Source of the DNA: Camelus bactrianus
Lineage: Eukaryota; Chordata; Mammalia; Artiodactyla; Camelidae
Assembly (NCBI RefSeq): GCF_048773025.1
Contig: NW_027413959.1
Location: 3,844,001 to 3,908,000 of the forward strand
Direction of reading: 5' to 3'
DNA: 64,000 bases
Under the pieces are notes generated by a model. The model did no database searches and was not told the DNA's origin. It saw only the letters and a program-made list of their open reading frames with translations. The position numbers were made by a program, and so were the translations under genes. This document shows, in pieces, positions 1 through 10,100 of the stretch. Each line of letters opens with the position of its first letter. Position 1 is the first letter of the stretch.

Positions 1-247
1 GTGTTCTGACAAAGATGCATGCATCAAGGTTTCGACAAGTATTCACTACAGATTTGTTAGCATGTGCATTTCTGATCTTTCATTCACATACAAGTCATAT
101 TGACACTTAGAAGCATTTTCTCAGATTTCGAATATATTTCCTACTGCCAGTTTTGAAAGTGAGGCAGATTTTGCAGAAAAATGCTTTTGGGGCGAGTTCT
201 ACCCAATGGACATGAAATTTAAATGCTTCCGCTCATCGAGAAATTCC
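1..247 (+). repeat. Monomer m1 (reference copy)
   Basis: Begins GTGTTCTGACAAA and carries the 10-bp perfect palindrome ATGCATGCAT at 15-24. It belongs to a monomer family marked by TTCACTACAGATTTG and CACTTAGAAGCATTTTC. The CACATACAAG in place of CACCATACAAG is specific to m1. It marks the start of every unit in this annotation. Confidence 0.9.
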
Positions 248-496
248 GTGTTCCAAACATGCTATGTGCTTCACGGATTCGACAAACACTCTTTAATGAG
301 TTGTGAACATTAGTATTACCGAATTTTCATCCACCAAACAAGGCATATTTTTCACGTAGAAAGACTTTTTCAGATTTAGTAGATATCTCCTAATGTCAGT
401 TTCTAAAATCATGCAGTTTATGCAAAAAAATTCTCTTGGAGCGAGTTCTACTCAATAGACATGTAATTTACATTTTTTCCCTCAGTATGATATTCC
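248..496 (+). repeat. Monomer m2 (reference copy)
   Basis: Begins GTGTTCCAAACATGC, then TATGTGCTTCACGG. It is of the other monomer family (CTCTTTAATGAGTTGTGAAC), with the specific variant GAACATTAGTATTACCG and ACGTAGAAAGACTTTTTC. It ends in ACATGTAATTTACATTTTTTCCC, which keeps the 13-bp dyad. Length is 249 bp. Confidence 0.88.
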
Positions 497-744
497 GTGA
501 TCTGAACACGCAACATGCATCACTGTTTCGAAAAATAATCTTTAAGGAGTTGTGAGCATGAGGATTACCAAACTGTCATCTGCCATAAAAGGCATATTTA
601 CACCTAGAAACCATTACTCTGAGTTCGCAGTGTTTTCCAAATGTCAGTTTTGAATGTGAGGAAGTTTTTGCAGAAAAATGCTCTTGGAGTGAGTTCTACA
701 CAATAGACATGTAATTTACATAGATTAGCTCACCGTGAAATTCC
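497..744 (+). repeat. Monomer m3 (reference copy)
   Basis: Begins GTGATCTGAACACGC, then AACATGCATCACTG. Diagnostic features are TTTAAGGAGTTGTGAGC, CATGAGGATTACCAAACTG, CATCTGCCATAAAAGGC and TTTTGAATGTGAGG. The unit-1 copy has CACTGTTTCG where other units have CACTGATTCG. Confidence 0.88.
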
Positions 745-992
745 GTGTTCCGAGAAAGCTGCATGCATCACAGAATCGACACAAATTCACTACAGATTTG
801 TTAGCATGTGGATTACCGTACTTTCATCCACCATACAAGGCATAATGGCGCTTACAAGCATTTTCTCATTTTTTGAAAGTTTTTCCTAACGCCAGTTTCG
901 AAAATGAGGCAGTTTTCACCGAAAAATTCTCTTGCAGAGAGTTCTACACAGTAGACATTTGATTTACATACGTTCGATCACCGTCAAATTCT
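745..992 (+). repeat. Monomer m4 (reference copy)
   Basis: Begins GTGTTCCGAGAAAGCTGC and contains TGCATGCA. Diagnostic are CACAGAATCGACACAAATTC and AATGGCGCTTACAAGC. Same family as m1, m5, m13 and m14 (TTCACTACAGATTTG). In type C units its first half is fused to the second half of m5. Confidence 0.88.
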
Positions 993-1240
993 GTGTTCCG
1001 AGAAAGTTGCATGCATAACAGTTTCGACAAATATTCACTACAGAATTTTTTAGCATGTGGATTACTGTACTTTCATCCACCATTAAAGTCATATTTGCCT
1101 TAGAAACATTTTCTCAGATTTCGAACTCTTTTCCTTATGCCAGTTTTGAAAATGAGGCAGATTTCACAGAAAAATACTTTTGGAGTGAGTTCTACCCAAT
1201 AAATATGTAATTTACAAAGTTTCTTTCACCATGATATTCT
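993..1240 (+). repeat. Monomer m5 (reference copy)
   Basis: Begins GTGTTCCGAGAAAGTTGC, followed by ATGCATAACAGTTTCG. Diagnostic are ACAGAATTTTTTAGC, CACCATTAAAGTCATATTTG and ATTTCGAACTCTTTTCC. Its tail has CCCAATAAATATGTAATT, which breaks the usual ATAGACATG motif and contains an incidental AATAAA. Confidence 0.88.
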
Positions 1241-1486
1241 GTGTTCTGAATATGATACGTGCATCACGGATTCAACAAACATTTTTAATGAGTTGTGTAC
1301 ATGTGGATTACCAAACTTTCATCCACCAAACATGGCATATTTACACCTAGAAATGTTTCTCCTCTTTTGCAGATTTGTCCTAATGCCCGTTGCAAATAAC
1401 AGGCAGATTTCACAGGAAAATCCTCTTCGATCGTGTTCTATCCAATAGACATGAAATTTACAATGTTTCACTTACCATGACATTCC
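1241..1486 (+). repeat. Monomer m6 (reference copy)
   Basis: Begins GTGTTCTGAATATGATACG. Diagnostic are ACCAAACATGGCATATTT, GAAATGTTTCTCCTC and the strongly changed tail AATGCCCGTTGCAAATAAC, then CTTCGATCGTGTTC. Length is 246 bp. Confidence 0.88.
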
Positions 1487-1735
1487 GTGTTCATAACACG
1501 CTACATGCATACTGGATTTATAAAACATTCATTACTGATTCGAGAGCATGTGGATTTCCAAAATTTAATCCACCATACAAGGCATATTTACACCTAGAAA
1601 TATTTACTCGGCTTTCACAGCTTTTTCCTAATTTCAGGTTTTAAAATCATGAAGTTTTCTCAGGAAAAAACCTCTTCAAGCGAGTTCTATCCAGAGGAAT
1701 TGTAATTTAAGCAGTTTCCCTCAAAGTGACTTTCC
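1487..1735 (+). repeat. Monomer m7 (reference copy)
   Basis: Begins GTGTTCATAACACGC, then ATGCATACTGG. Diagnostic are ATTCGAGAGCATGTGG, AATTTAATCCACCATAC and CTCGGCTTTCACAGC. The tail has CAGAGGAATTGTAATTTAAG instead of the usual palindrome, so the 13-bp dyad is absent here. Type C units carry a distinct paralogue in this place. Confidence 0.88.
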
Positions 1736-1983
1736 GTTTTCTGAACATGCTTCATGCATCACGGATTTGACAAACGTTAATTACTCAGTTGTGTGCATGT
1801 GGATGACAGAACTTTCATCCACCATATAAGTCATATATACACCTAGAAATATTTACTCTGATTTCACTACTTTTTCCTACCGTCTGTTTTGAAAATCATG
1901 ATGTTTTTGCAGAAGTAATCTCTGCAAGCGAGTTCGACCCAGTAGAATTGTAATTTCAATAGTTACCCACAAAGTGACTTTCC
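1736..1983 (+). repeat. Monomer m8 (reference copy)
   Basis: Begins GTTTTCTGAACATGCTTC. Diagnostic are AACGTTAATTACTCAG, GGATGACAGAAC, CCATATAAGTCATATATAC and TTCCTACCGTCTG. The ATATAAGTC site is one breakpoint of the 891-bp duplication found in type D units. The tail has AGTAGAATTGTAATTTC, so the dyad is lost, as in m7 and m9. Confidence 0.88.
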
Positions 1984-2231
1984 ATGGTCCGAACATGCTA
2001 AATTCATGACGGATTTGACAAACATTCATTACTCAGTTGTGTGCATGTGGATTACAGAACTTTCATCCACCATACAAGGCATAAATACACCTAGAAATAT
2101 TTACTCTGATTTCACAGATTTTTCCTAACGTCAGTCTCGAAAATCATAAAGATTTCTCAGAAAAAATCTCTGCATGTGAGTTCTACCCATTAGAATTGCA
2201 ATTTCAATTGTTTCCCACAAAGTGACTTTCC
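1984..2231 (+). repeat. Monomer m9, A form (reference copy)
   Basis: Begins ATGGTCCGAACATGC, then TAAATTCATGACGG (TAAATTCATCACGG in other units). The A-form second half has AAGGCATAAATACACC and ACGTCAGTCTCG. In type B and D units the second half is replaced by an m10-like sequence (AAGGCATATATAAACC). m9 is therefore the left switch point between A and B. Confidence 0.88.
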
Positions 2232-2479
2232 GTGGTCCGAACACACTGCATTCATCACGGATTTGACAAACATTCATTAGTCAGTTGTGTGCCTGTGATT
2301 TACGGAACTTTCATCCACCATATAATGCATATATACACCTTGAAAATATTATTCTGATTTTGAAGCTTTTTCCTAACTGCAGTTTAGAATATCAGGCAAC
2401 TTTTGCAGGATAATTCTCTTGTAGAGTGTTCTACACAATAGACATGTAATTTACATAGATCCCCTCGCCGTGACATACC
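2232..2479 (+). repeat. Monomer m10 (A-specific, reference copy)
   Basis: Begins GTGGTCCGAACACACTGC. Diagnostic are CATTAGTCAGTTGTGTGCC, CTGTGATTTACGG and CACCTTGAAAATATTATTC. Its tail (AACTGCAGTTTAGAATATC) resembles the second half of B-form m9. Confidence 0.88.
2444..2456. repeat. 13-bp dyad ATGTAA-T-TTACAT (example copy)
   Basis: ATGTAATTTACAT is a perfect inverted repeat of 6 bp arms around one T. The same motif lies at 709-721 and near the 3' end of most monomers (m2, m3, m10, m11, m13, m14 and most n types). It is broken in m7, m8 and m9. Whether it forms a cruciform or binds a protein cannot be told from sequence. Confidence 0.9.
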
Positions 2480-2726
2480 GTGCTCCAAACATGCTACATG
2501 CACCACAGTTCGACAAATATTAACTGCTGAGTTGTTAGCATGTGGATTAATGTACTTTCATCTACCATACAATGTATATATACAGCTAGAAGCATGTACT
2601 CAGTATTTGCAGATATTTCTTAATGCCAGTTTCGAAAATAAGACCGTTTTCACAGAAAAATCCTCTTGGAGTGAGTTCTATCCAATAGACTTGTAATTTA
2701 CATAGTTTCAGTTACCATGACATTCC
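2480..2726 (+). repeat. Monomer m11 (A-specific, reference copy)
   Basis: Begins GTGCTCCAAACATGC. Diagnostic are ATTAACTGCTGAGTTG, TCATCTACCATACAATG and CAGCTAGAAGCATGTAC. It carries a TA run (GTATATATAC here at 2574-2583) that is two bases longer in most other A and C units. The first ~180 bp are related to n10 of type B units. Confidence 0.88.
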
Positions 2727-2971
2727 GTGTTCCGAATACATTACATGCATCACAGATTCTACAACATTCTTTATTGAGTGTAAGCATGTGCTTTACAAAC
2801 TTTCATCCACCACACAAGACATATTAGCACCTAGAAACATTAACTCTGAGTTCGCAGCAATTTCCTAATAGCAGTTTTGAAAATTAAGCATTTTTCTAAG
2901 GAAAAAAGTGTTGGAGCGATTTCTACCCACTAGGCATGTAATTTACATAGATTCCATTGCTGTGAAATTAC
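2727..2971 (+). repeat. Monomer m12 (A-specific, reference copy)
   Basis: Begins GTGTTCCGAATACATTAC. Diagnostic are ATTCTACAACATTC and TTGAGTGTAAGCATG. The second half (ACCACACAAGACATATTAGC) is shared with n13 of type B, which makes it the right switch point between A and B. At 245 bp it is the shortest monomer. Confidence 0.88.
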
Positions 2972-3218
2972 GTCTTCCGAACACGCTACATGCATAACGG
3001 ATTTGACAAATATTCACTACAAATGTGTTTGCATGTGGATTACTGAACTTTCAACACAATAAAAGGCATAGTGACACTTAGAATCATTTTCTCTGATTTC
3101 ACAGAGATTTCCAATCGCCAGATTCCAAAATGCAGCAGATTTCACAGCAAAAAGCTCTTGGAGCAAGTTCTACCCAAGAGACATGTAATTTACATAGATT
3201 CACTCACCGTGAAACTCC
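2972..3218 (+). repeat. Monomer m13 (reference copy)
   Basis: Begins GTCTTCCGAACACGC (GTCTTTCG in most units). Diagnostic are TACAAATGTGTTTGC and ACTTTCAACACAATAAAAGG. Found in every unit type. The second half differs between A/C (CAGAGATTTCCAATCGCC) and B/D (CAGTGTTTTCCAAACGCC). Confidence 0.88.
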
Positions 3219-3466
3219 GTGTTCTGAACACGCTACATGCATCTCGGATTCCACAAATATTCACTACAGAGTTATTAGCATATGTTTTACCGTACTTTCA
3301 TCCACCATAGAAGGCATACTGACACTTACAAGCATTTTCTCGTTTTTTGAAAGTTTTACCTAAAGCCAGTTTCAAAAATGAGGCAGTTTTCACAGAAAAA
3401 TATTCTTGGAGAGAGTTCTTCACAATAGACATTTAATTTACATAGATTCTCTCACCGTCAAAATCT
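3219..3466 (+). repeat. Monomer m14 (reference copy)
   Basis: Begins GTGTTCTGAACACGC, then ATGCATCTCGGATTCCAC. Diagnostic are GAGTTATTAGCATATG and ACCATAGAAGGCATACTG. Last monomer of every unit type. Variants between units include CACGC/CATGC and CTCGG/CTCAG, both CpG transitions. Confidence 0.88.
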
Positions 3467-5696
3467 GTGTTCTGACAAATTTGCATGCATCAAGGTTTCG
3501 ACAAGTATTCACTACAGATTTGTTAGCATGTGCATTTCTGATCTTTCATCCACATACAAGTCATATTGACACTTAGAAGCATTTTCTCAGATTTCGAATA
3601 TATTTCCTACTGCCAGTTTTGAAAGTGAGGCAGATTTTGCAGAAAAATGCTTTTGGAGTGAGTTCTACCCAATGGACATGAAATGTAAATGCTTCCACTC
3701 ATCGAGAAATTCCGTGTTCCAAACATGCTATGTGCTTCACGGATTCAACAAACACTCTTTAATGAGTTGTGAACATTAGTATTACCGAATTTTCATCCAC
3801 CAAACAAGGCATATTTACACGTAGAAAGACTTTTTCAGATTTAGTAGATATCTCCTAATGTCAGTTTCTGAAATCATGCAGTTTATGCAAAAGAATTCTC
3901 TTGGAGCGAGTTCTACTCAATAGACATGTAATTTACATTTTTTCCCTCAGTATGATATTCCGTGATCTGAACACGCAACATGCATCACTGATTCGAAAAT
4001 TAATCTTTAAGGAGTTGTGAGCATGAGGATTACCAAACTGTCATCTGCCATAAAAGGCATATTTACACCTAGAAACCATTACTCTGAGTTCGCAGTGTTT
4101 TCCAAATGTCAGTTTTGAATGTGAGGTAGTTTTTGCAGAAAAATGCTCTTGGAGTGAGTTCTACACAATAGACATGTAATTTACATAGATTGGCTCACCG
4201 TGAAATTCCGTGTTCCGAGAAAGCTGCATGCATCACAGAATCGACACAAATTCACTACAGATTTGTTAGCATGTGGATTACCGTACTTTCATCCACCATA
4301 CAAGGCATAATGGCGCTTACAAGCATTTTCTCATTTTTTGAAAGTTTTTCCTAACGCCAGTTTCGAAAATGAGGCAGTTTTCACCGAAAAATTCTCTTGC
4401 AGAGAGTTCTACACAGTAGACATTTGATTTACATAGGTTCGATCACCGTCAAATTCTGTGTTCCGAGAAAGTTGCATGCATAACAGTTTCGACAAATATT
4501 CACTACAGAATTTTTTAGCATGTGGATTACTGTACTTTCATCCACCATTAAAGTCATATTTGCCTTAGAAACATTTTCTCAGATTTCGAACTCTTTTCCT
4601 TATGCCAGTTTTGAAAATGAGGCAGATTTCACAGAAAAATACTTTTGGAGTGAGTTCTACCCAATAAATATGTAATTTACAAAGTTTCTTTCACCATGAT
4701 ATTCTGTGTTCTGAATATGATACGTGCATCACGGATTCGACAAACATTTTTAATGAGTTGTGTACATGTGGATTACCAAACTTTCATCCACCAAACATGG
4801 CATATTTACACCTAGAAATGTTTCTCCTCTTTTGCAGATTTGTCCTAATGCCCGTTGCAAATAACAGGCAGATTTCACAGGAAAATCCTCTTCGATCGTG
4901 TTCTATCCAATAGACATGAAATTTACAATGTTTCACTTACCATGACATTCCGTGTTCATAACACGCTACATGCATACTGGATTTATAAAACATTCATTAC
5001 TGATTCGACAGCATGTGGATTTCCGAAATTTAATCCACCATACAAGGCATATTTACACCTAGAAATATTTACTCGGCTTTCACAGCTTTTTCCTAATTTC
5101 AGGTTTTAAAATCATGAAGTTTTCTCAGGAAAAAACCTCTTCAAGCGAGTTCTATCCAGAGGAATTGTAATTTAAGCAGTTTCCCTCAAAGTGACTTTCC
5201 GTTTTCTGAACATGCTTCATGCATCACGGATTTGACAAACGTTAATTACTCAGTTGTGTGCATGTGGATGACAGAACTTTCATCCACCATATAAGTCATA
5301 TATACACCTAGAAATATTTACTCTGATTTCACTACTTTTTCCTACCGTCTGTTTTGAAAATCATGGTGTTTTTGCAGAAGTAATCTCTGCAAGCGAGTTC
5401 GACCCAGTAGAATTGTAATTTCAATAGTTACCCACAAAGTGACTTTCCATGGTCCGAACATGCTAAATTCATCACGGATTTGACAAACATTCATTACTCA
5501 GTTGTGTGCATGTGGATTACAGAATTTTCATCCACCATATAAGGCATATATAAACCTAGAAAACATTATTCTGAGTTCGCAGCTTTTTCCTAAAGGCAGT
5601 TTAGAAAATCAGGCATCTATAGCAGGATAAATCTCTGGTAGCATGTTCTACACATTGGACTTATAATTTACATACAGTCCCTCGCCGTGACATTCC

Positions 5697-5944
5697 GTGA
5701 TTCAAACTTTCTACTTGCACCACAGGTTCGACAAATATTCACTGCTGAGTTGTTAGCATGTAGATTACTGAACTTTCATCTACCATAAAATGTATATATA
5801 CAGCTAGAAACATGTACAAAGTATATGCAGATTTTTCCTAACGTCAGTTTCTGAAATCAGGCAGTTTTTAAAGAAATATACTCTTGGAACTTGTTCCACC
5901 CAAAAGTCATGTAATTTACATAGATTCGCTCATCGTCAAATTCT
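5697..5944 (+). repeat. Monomer n10 (B/D-specific, reference copy)
   Basis: Begins GTGATTCAAACTTTC, then TACTTGCACCACAGG. The first ~180 bp are a diverged m11 (CACTGCTGAGTTGTTAGC, TCATCTACCATAAAATG, CAGCTAGAAACATGTAC). The tail (CAGTTTTTAAAGAAATATAC) is not m11-like. TA run TGTATATATAC is present. Confidence 0.86.
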
Positions 5945-6191
5945 GTGTTCTGAAAAAAACTGCATGCATTACGGTTTCGGAAAATATTCACTACAGATTT
6001 GTTAGCATGTGTATTTCTGAACTTTCATCACCATACAAGTCATATTGACACTTAGAAGCATTTTCTCAAAATTCGAATTTTTTCCTAATGCCAGTTTGGA
6101 AAATGAGGCAGATTTCACAGGAAAATGCTTTTGGAGCAAGTTCTACCAAGTGGACATGTAATTTAAATGCTTTCACTCACCGTGACATTTC
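5945..6191 (+). repeat. Monomer n11 (B/D-specific, reference copy)
   Basis: Begins GTGTTCTGAAAAAAACTGC, then ATGCATTACGGTTTCGG. It has the m1-like family marks CACTACAGATTTG and CACTTAGAAGC. TCATCACCATACAAG lacks a base relative to the usual TCATCCACCATAC. Its end (GCTTTCACTCACC) is the second breakpoint of the 891-bp duplication in type D. Confidence 0.86.
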
Positions 6192-6438
6192 ATGTTCCGA
6201 ACACGCTAAATGCATCACTGATTCGACAAACATTCTTTATTGAGTGGTGAACATGTGTATTACCAAACTTTCACCCACCATACAAAGTGTATTTACACAT
6301 AGAAACATTTATTCTTATTTAGTAGATTTCTCCTTACGTCAGTTTCTAAAATCATGCAGTTTTCGCAGAAAAATCCTCTTGGAGCGAGTACTCCCAAAAG
6401 ACATGTAATTTACATTTTTTCCCTTACTGAGACATTCC
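6192..6438 (+). repeat. Monomer n12 (B/D-specific, reference copy)
   Basis: Begins ATGTTCCGAACACGC. Diagnostic are TTTATTGAGTGGTGAAC, CATGTGTATTACC and CTTTCACCCACCATAC. The tail has TCTCCTTACGTCAG, the region where the 15,145-bp duplication switches in unit 7. Confidence 0.86.
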
Positions 6439-6685
6439 ATGTTCTGAACATGCTACATGCATCACAGATTCAGAAAGCATTCATTACTGTGTTACGAGCA
6501 TGTGCATTACAAACTTTCATCCACCACACAAGACATATTAGCACCTAGAAACATTAACTCTGAGTTTGCAGCAATTTCCTAATAGCAGTTTTGAAAATTA
6601 GGCATTTTTCTAAGGAAAAAACTGTTGGAGCGATTTCTACCCACTAGGCATGTAATTTACATAGATTCCATTGCTGTGAAATTAC
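6439..6685 (+). repeat. Monomer n13 (B/D-specific, reference copy)
   Basis: Begins ATGTTCTGAACATGC. Diagnostic are ACAGATTCAGAAAGC and ACTGTGTTACGAGC. From TTACAAACTTTC onward it matches m12, so A and B rejoin inside this monomer. Confidence 0.86.
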
Positions 6686-7180
6686 GTCTTCCGAACACGC
6701 TACATGCATAACGGATTCGACAAATATTCACTACAAATGTGTTTGCATGTGGATTACCGAACTTTCAACACAATAAAAGGCATAGTGACACTTAGAAGCA
6801 TTTTCTCTGATTTCACAGTGTTTTCCAAACGCCAGTTATGAAAATGCGGCAGATTTCGCAGCAAAAAGCTCTTGGAGCAAATTCTAACCAAGAGACTTGT
6901 AATTTACATAGATTCGCTCACCGGGAAATTCCGTGTTCTAAACACGCTACATGCATCTCGGATTCCACAAATATTCACTACAGAGTTATTAGCATATGTT
7001 TTACCGTACTTTCATCCACCATAGAAGGCATACTGACACTTACAAGCATTTTCTCATTTTTTGAAAGTATTACCTAAAGCCAGTTTCAAAAATGAGGCAG
7101 TTTTCACAGAAAAATATTCTTGGAGAGAGTTCTTCACAATAGACATGTAATTTACATAGATTCTCTCACCGTCAAAATCT

Positions 7181-10100
7181 GTGTTCTGACAAATTTGCAT
7201 GCATCAAGGTTTCGACAAGTATTCACTACAGATTTGTTAGCATGTGCATTTCTGATCTTTCATCCACATACAAGTCATATTGACACTTAGAAGCATTTTC
7301 TCAGATTTCGAATATATTTCCTACTGCCAGTTTTGAAAGTGAGGCAGATTTTGCAGAAAAATGCTTTTGGAGTGAGTTCTACCCAATGGACATGAAATGT
7401 AAATGCTTCCACTCATCGAGAAATTCCGTGTTCCAAACATGCTATGTGCTTCACGGATTCGACAAACACTCTTTAATGAGTTGTGAACATTAGTATTACC
7501 GAATTTTCATCCACCAAACAAGGCATATTTACACGTAGAAAGACTTTTTCAGATTTAGTAGATATCTCCTAATGTCAGTTTCTGAAATCATGCAGTTTAT
7601 GCAAAAGAATTCTCTTGGAGCGAGTTCTACTCAATAGACATGTAATTTACATTTTTTCCCTCACTATGATATTCCGTGATCTGAACACGCAACATGCATC
7701 ACTGATTCGAAAAATAATCTTTAAGGAGTTGTGAGCATGAGGATTACCAAACTGTCATCTGCCATAAAAGGCATATTTACACCTAGAAACCATTACTCTG
7801 AGTTCGCAGTGTTTTCCAAATGTCAGTTTTGAATGTGAGGTAGTTTTTGCAGAAAAATGCTCTTGGAGTGAGTTCTACACAATAGACATGTAATTTACAT
7901 AGATTGGCTCACCGTGAAATTCCGTGTTCCGAGAAAGCTGCATGCATCACAGAATCGACACAAATTCACTACAGATTTGTTAGCATGTGGATTACCGTAC
8001 TTTCATCCACCATACAAGGCATAATGGCGCTTACAAGCATTTTCTCATTTTTTGAAAGTTTTTCCTAACGCCAGTTTCGAAAATGAGGCAGTTTTCACCG
8101 AAAAATTCTCTTGCAGAGAGTTCTACACAGTAGACATTTGATTTACATAGGTTCGATCACCGTCAAATTCTGTGTTCCGAGAAAGTTGCATGCATAACAG
8201 TTTCGACAAATATTCACTACAGAATTTTTTAGCATGTGGATTACTGTACTTTCATCCACCATTAAAGTCATATTTGCCTTAGAAACATTTTCTCAGATTT
8301 CGAACTCTTTTCCTTATGCCAGTTTTGAAAATGAGGCAGATTTCACAGAAAAATACTTTTGGAGTGAGTTCTACCCAATAAATATGTAATTTACAAAGTT
8401 TCTTTCACCATGATATTCTGTGTTCTGAATATGATACGTGCATCACGGATTCGACAAACATTTTTAATGAGTTGTGTACATGTGGATTACCAAACTTTCA
8501 TCCACCAAACATGGCATATTTACACCTAGAAATGTTTCTCCTCTTTTGCAGATTTGTCCTAATGCCCGTTGCAAATAACAGGCAGATTTCACAGGAAAAT
8601 CCTCTTCGATCGTGTTCTATCCAATAGACATGAAATTTACAATGTTTCACTTACCATGACATTCCGTGTTCATAACACGCTACATGCATACTGGAATTAT
8701 AAAACATTCATTACTGATTCGAGAGCATGTGGATTTCTGAAATTTAATCCACCATACAAGGCATATTTACACCTAGAAATATTTACTCGGCTTTCACAGC
8801 TTTTTCCTAATTTCAGGTTTTAAAATCATGAAGTTTTCTCAGGAAAAAACCTCTTCAAGCGAGTTCTATCCAGAGGAATTGTAATTTAAGCAGTTTCCCT
8901 CAAAGTGACTTTCCGTTTTCTGAACATGCTTCATGCATCACGGATTTGACAAACGTTAATTACTCAGTTGTGTGCATGTGGATGACAGAACTTTCATCCA
9001 CCATATAAGTCATATATACACCTAGAAATATTTACTCTGATTTCACTACTTTTTCCTACCGTCTGTTTTGAAAATCATGATGTTTTTGCAGAAGTAATCT
9101 CTGCAAGCGAGTTCGACCCAGTAGAATTGTAATTTCAATAGTTACCCACAAAGTGACTTTCCATGGTCCGAACATGCTAAATTCATCACGGATTTGACAA
9201 ACATTCATTACTCAGTTGTGTGCATGTTGATTACAGAATTTTCATCCACCATATAAGGCATATATAAACCTAGAAAACATTATTCTGAGTTCGCAGCTTT
9301 TTCCTAATGGCAGTTTAGAAAATCAGGCATCTATAGCAGGATAAATCTCTGGTAGCATGTTCTACACATTGGACTTATAATTTACATAGAGTCCCTCGCC
9401 GTGACATTCCGTGATTTAAACTTACTACTTGCACCGCAGGTTCGACAAATATTCACTGCTGAGTTGTTAGCATGTAGATTACTGAACTTTCATCTACCAT
9501 AAATGTATATATACAGCTAGAAACATGTACAAAGTATATGCAGGTTTTTCCTAACGTCAGTTTCTGAAATCAGGCAGTTTTTAAAGAAATATACTCTTGG
9601 AACTTGTTCAACCCAATAGTCATGTAATTTACATAGATTCGCTCATCGTCAAATTCTGTGTTCTGAAAAAAACTGCATGCATTACGGTTTCGGAAAATAT
9701 TCACTACAGATTTGATAGCATGTGTATTTCTGAACTTTCATCACCATACAAGTCATATTGACACTTAGAAGCATTCTCTGAAAATTCGAATTTTTTCCTA
9801 ATGCCAGTTTGGAAAATGAGGCAGATTTCACAGAAAAATGCTTTTGGAGCAAGTTCTACCAAGTGGACATGTAATTTAAATGCTTTCACTCACCGTGACA
9901 TTTCATGTTCCGAACACGCTACATGCATCACTGATTCGACAAACATTCTTTATTGAGTGGTGAACATGTGTATTACCAAACTTTCACCCACCATACAATG
10001 TGTATTTACACATAGAAACATTTATTTCTATTTAGTAGATTTCTCCTTATGTCAGTTCATAAAATCATGCAGTTTTCGCAGAAAAATTCTCTTGGAGCGA

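Larger units (their letters stand above)
1..3466 (+). repeat. HOR unit 1, type A 14-mer
   Basis: Fourteen monomers, m1 to m14, 3466 bp; the m1 signature recurs at 3467. This is the reference order for type A. Its first ~700 bp carry variants otherwise typical of type C units: AAAGATGCATGC in m1 (others AAATTTGCATGC), TTTTGGGGCGAG near 184, and GAGGAAGTTTTTG in m4's upstream tail near 657 (others GAGGTAG). After that it follows type A, so this unit looks like a C/A mosaic. Confidence 0.93.
3467..7180 (+). repeat. HOR unit 2, type B 15-mer
   Basis: m1 to m9, then n10, n11, n12, n13, m13, m14; 3714 bp. The m9 second half is the B form (TTTTCATCCACCATATAAGG). It belongs to a B subtype shared with unit 17, marked by CCTAAAGGCAG, GATTCAAACTTTC, TTCCACCCAAAAG and CATTTTCTCAAAATTCG; the other B/D units have CCTAATGGCAG, GATTTAAACTTAC, TTCAACCCAATAG and CATTCTCTGAAAATTCG. 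Confidence 0.93.

Noticed and set aside
1198-1203. AATAAA at the end of m5 as a polyadenylation signal
   Set aside because: A chance hexamer in an AT-rich repeat, with no transcript or gene upstream.
1385-1402. GCCCGTTGCAAATAAC in m6 as a reverse-strand CENP-B box
   Set aside because: CCCGTT fits, but the required T and the CGAA core at the far end are missing.
2565-2590. TATATATA-containing stretches as promoters
   Set aside because: They are a fixed part of m11 and n10, with no gene downstream; no evidence for initiation.
6911-6925. TTCGCTCACCGGGA in m14 of B and D units as a CENP-B box
   Set aside because: The box needs seven bases between TTCG and CGGG with an A in the fifth of them; here only five bases separate them. 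Present only in B/D m14.
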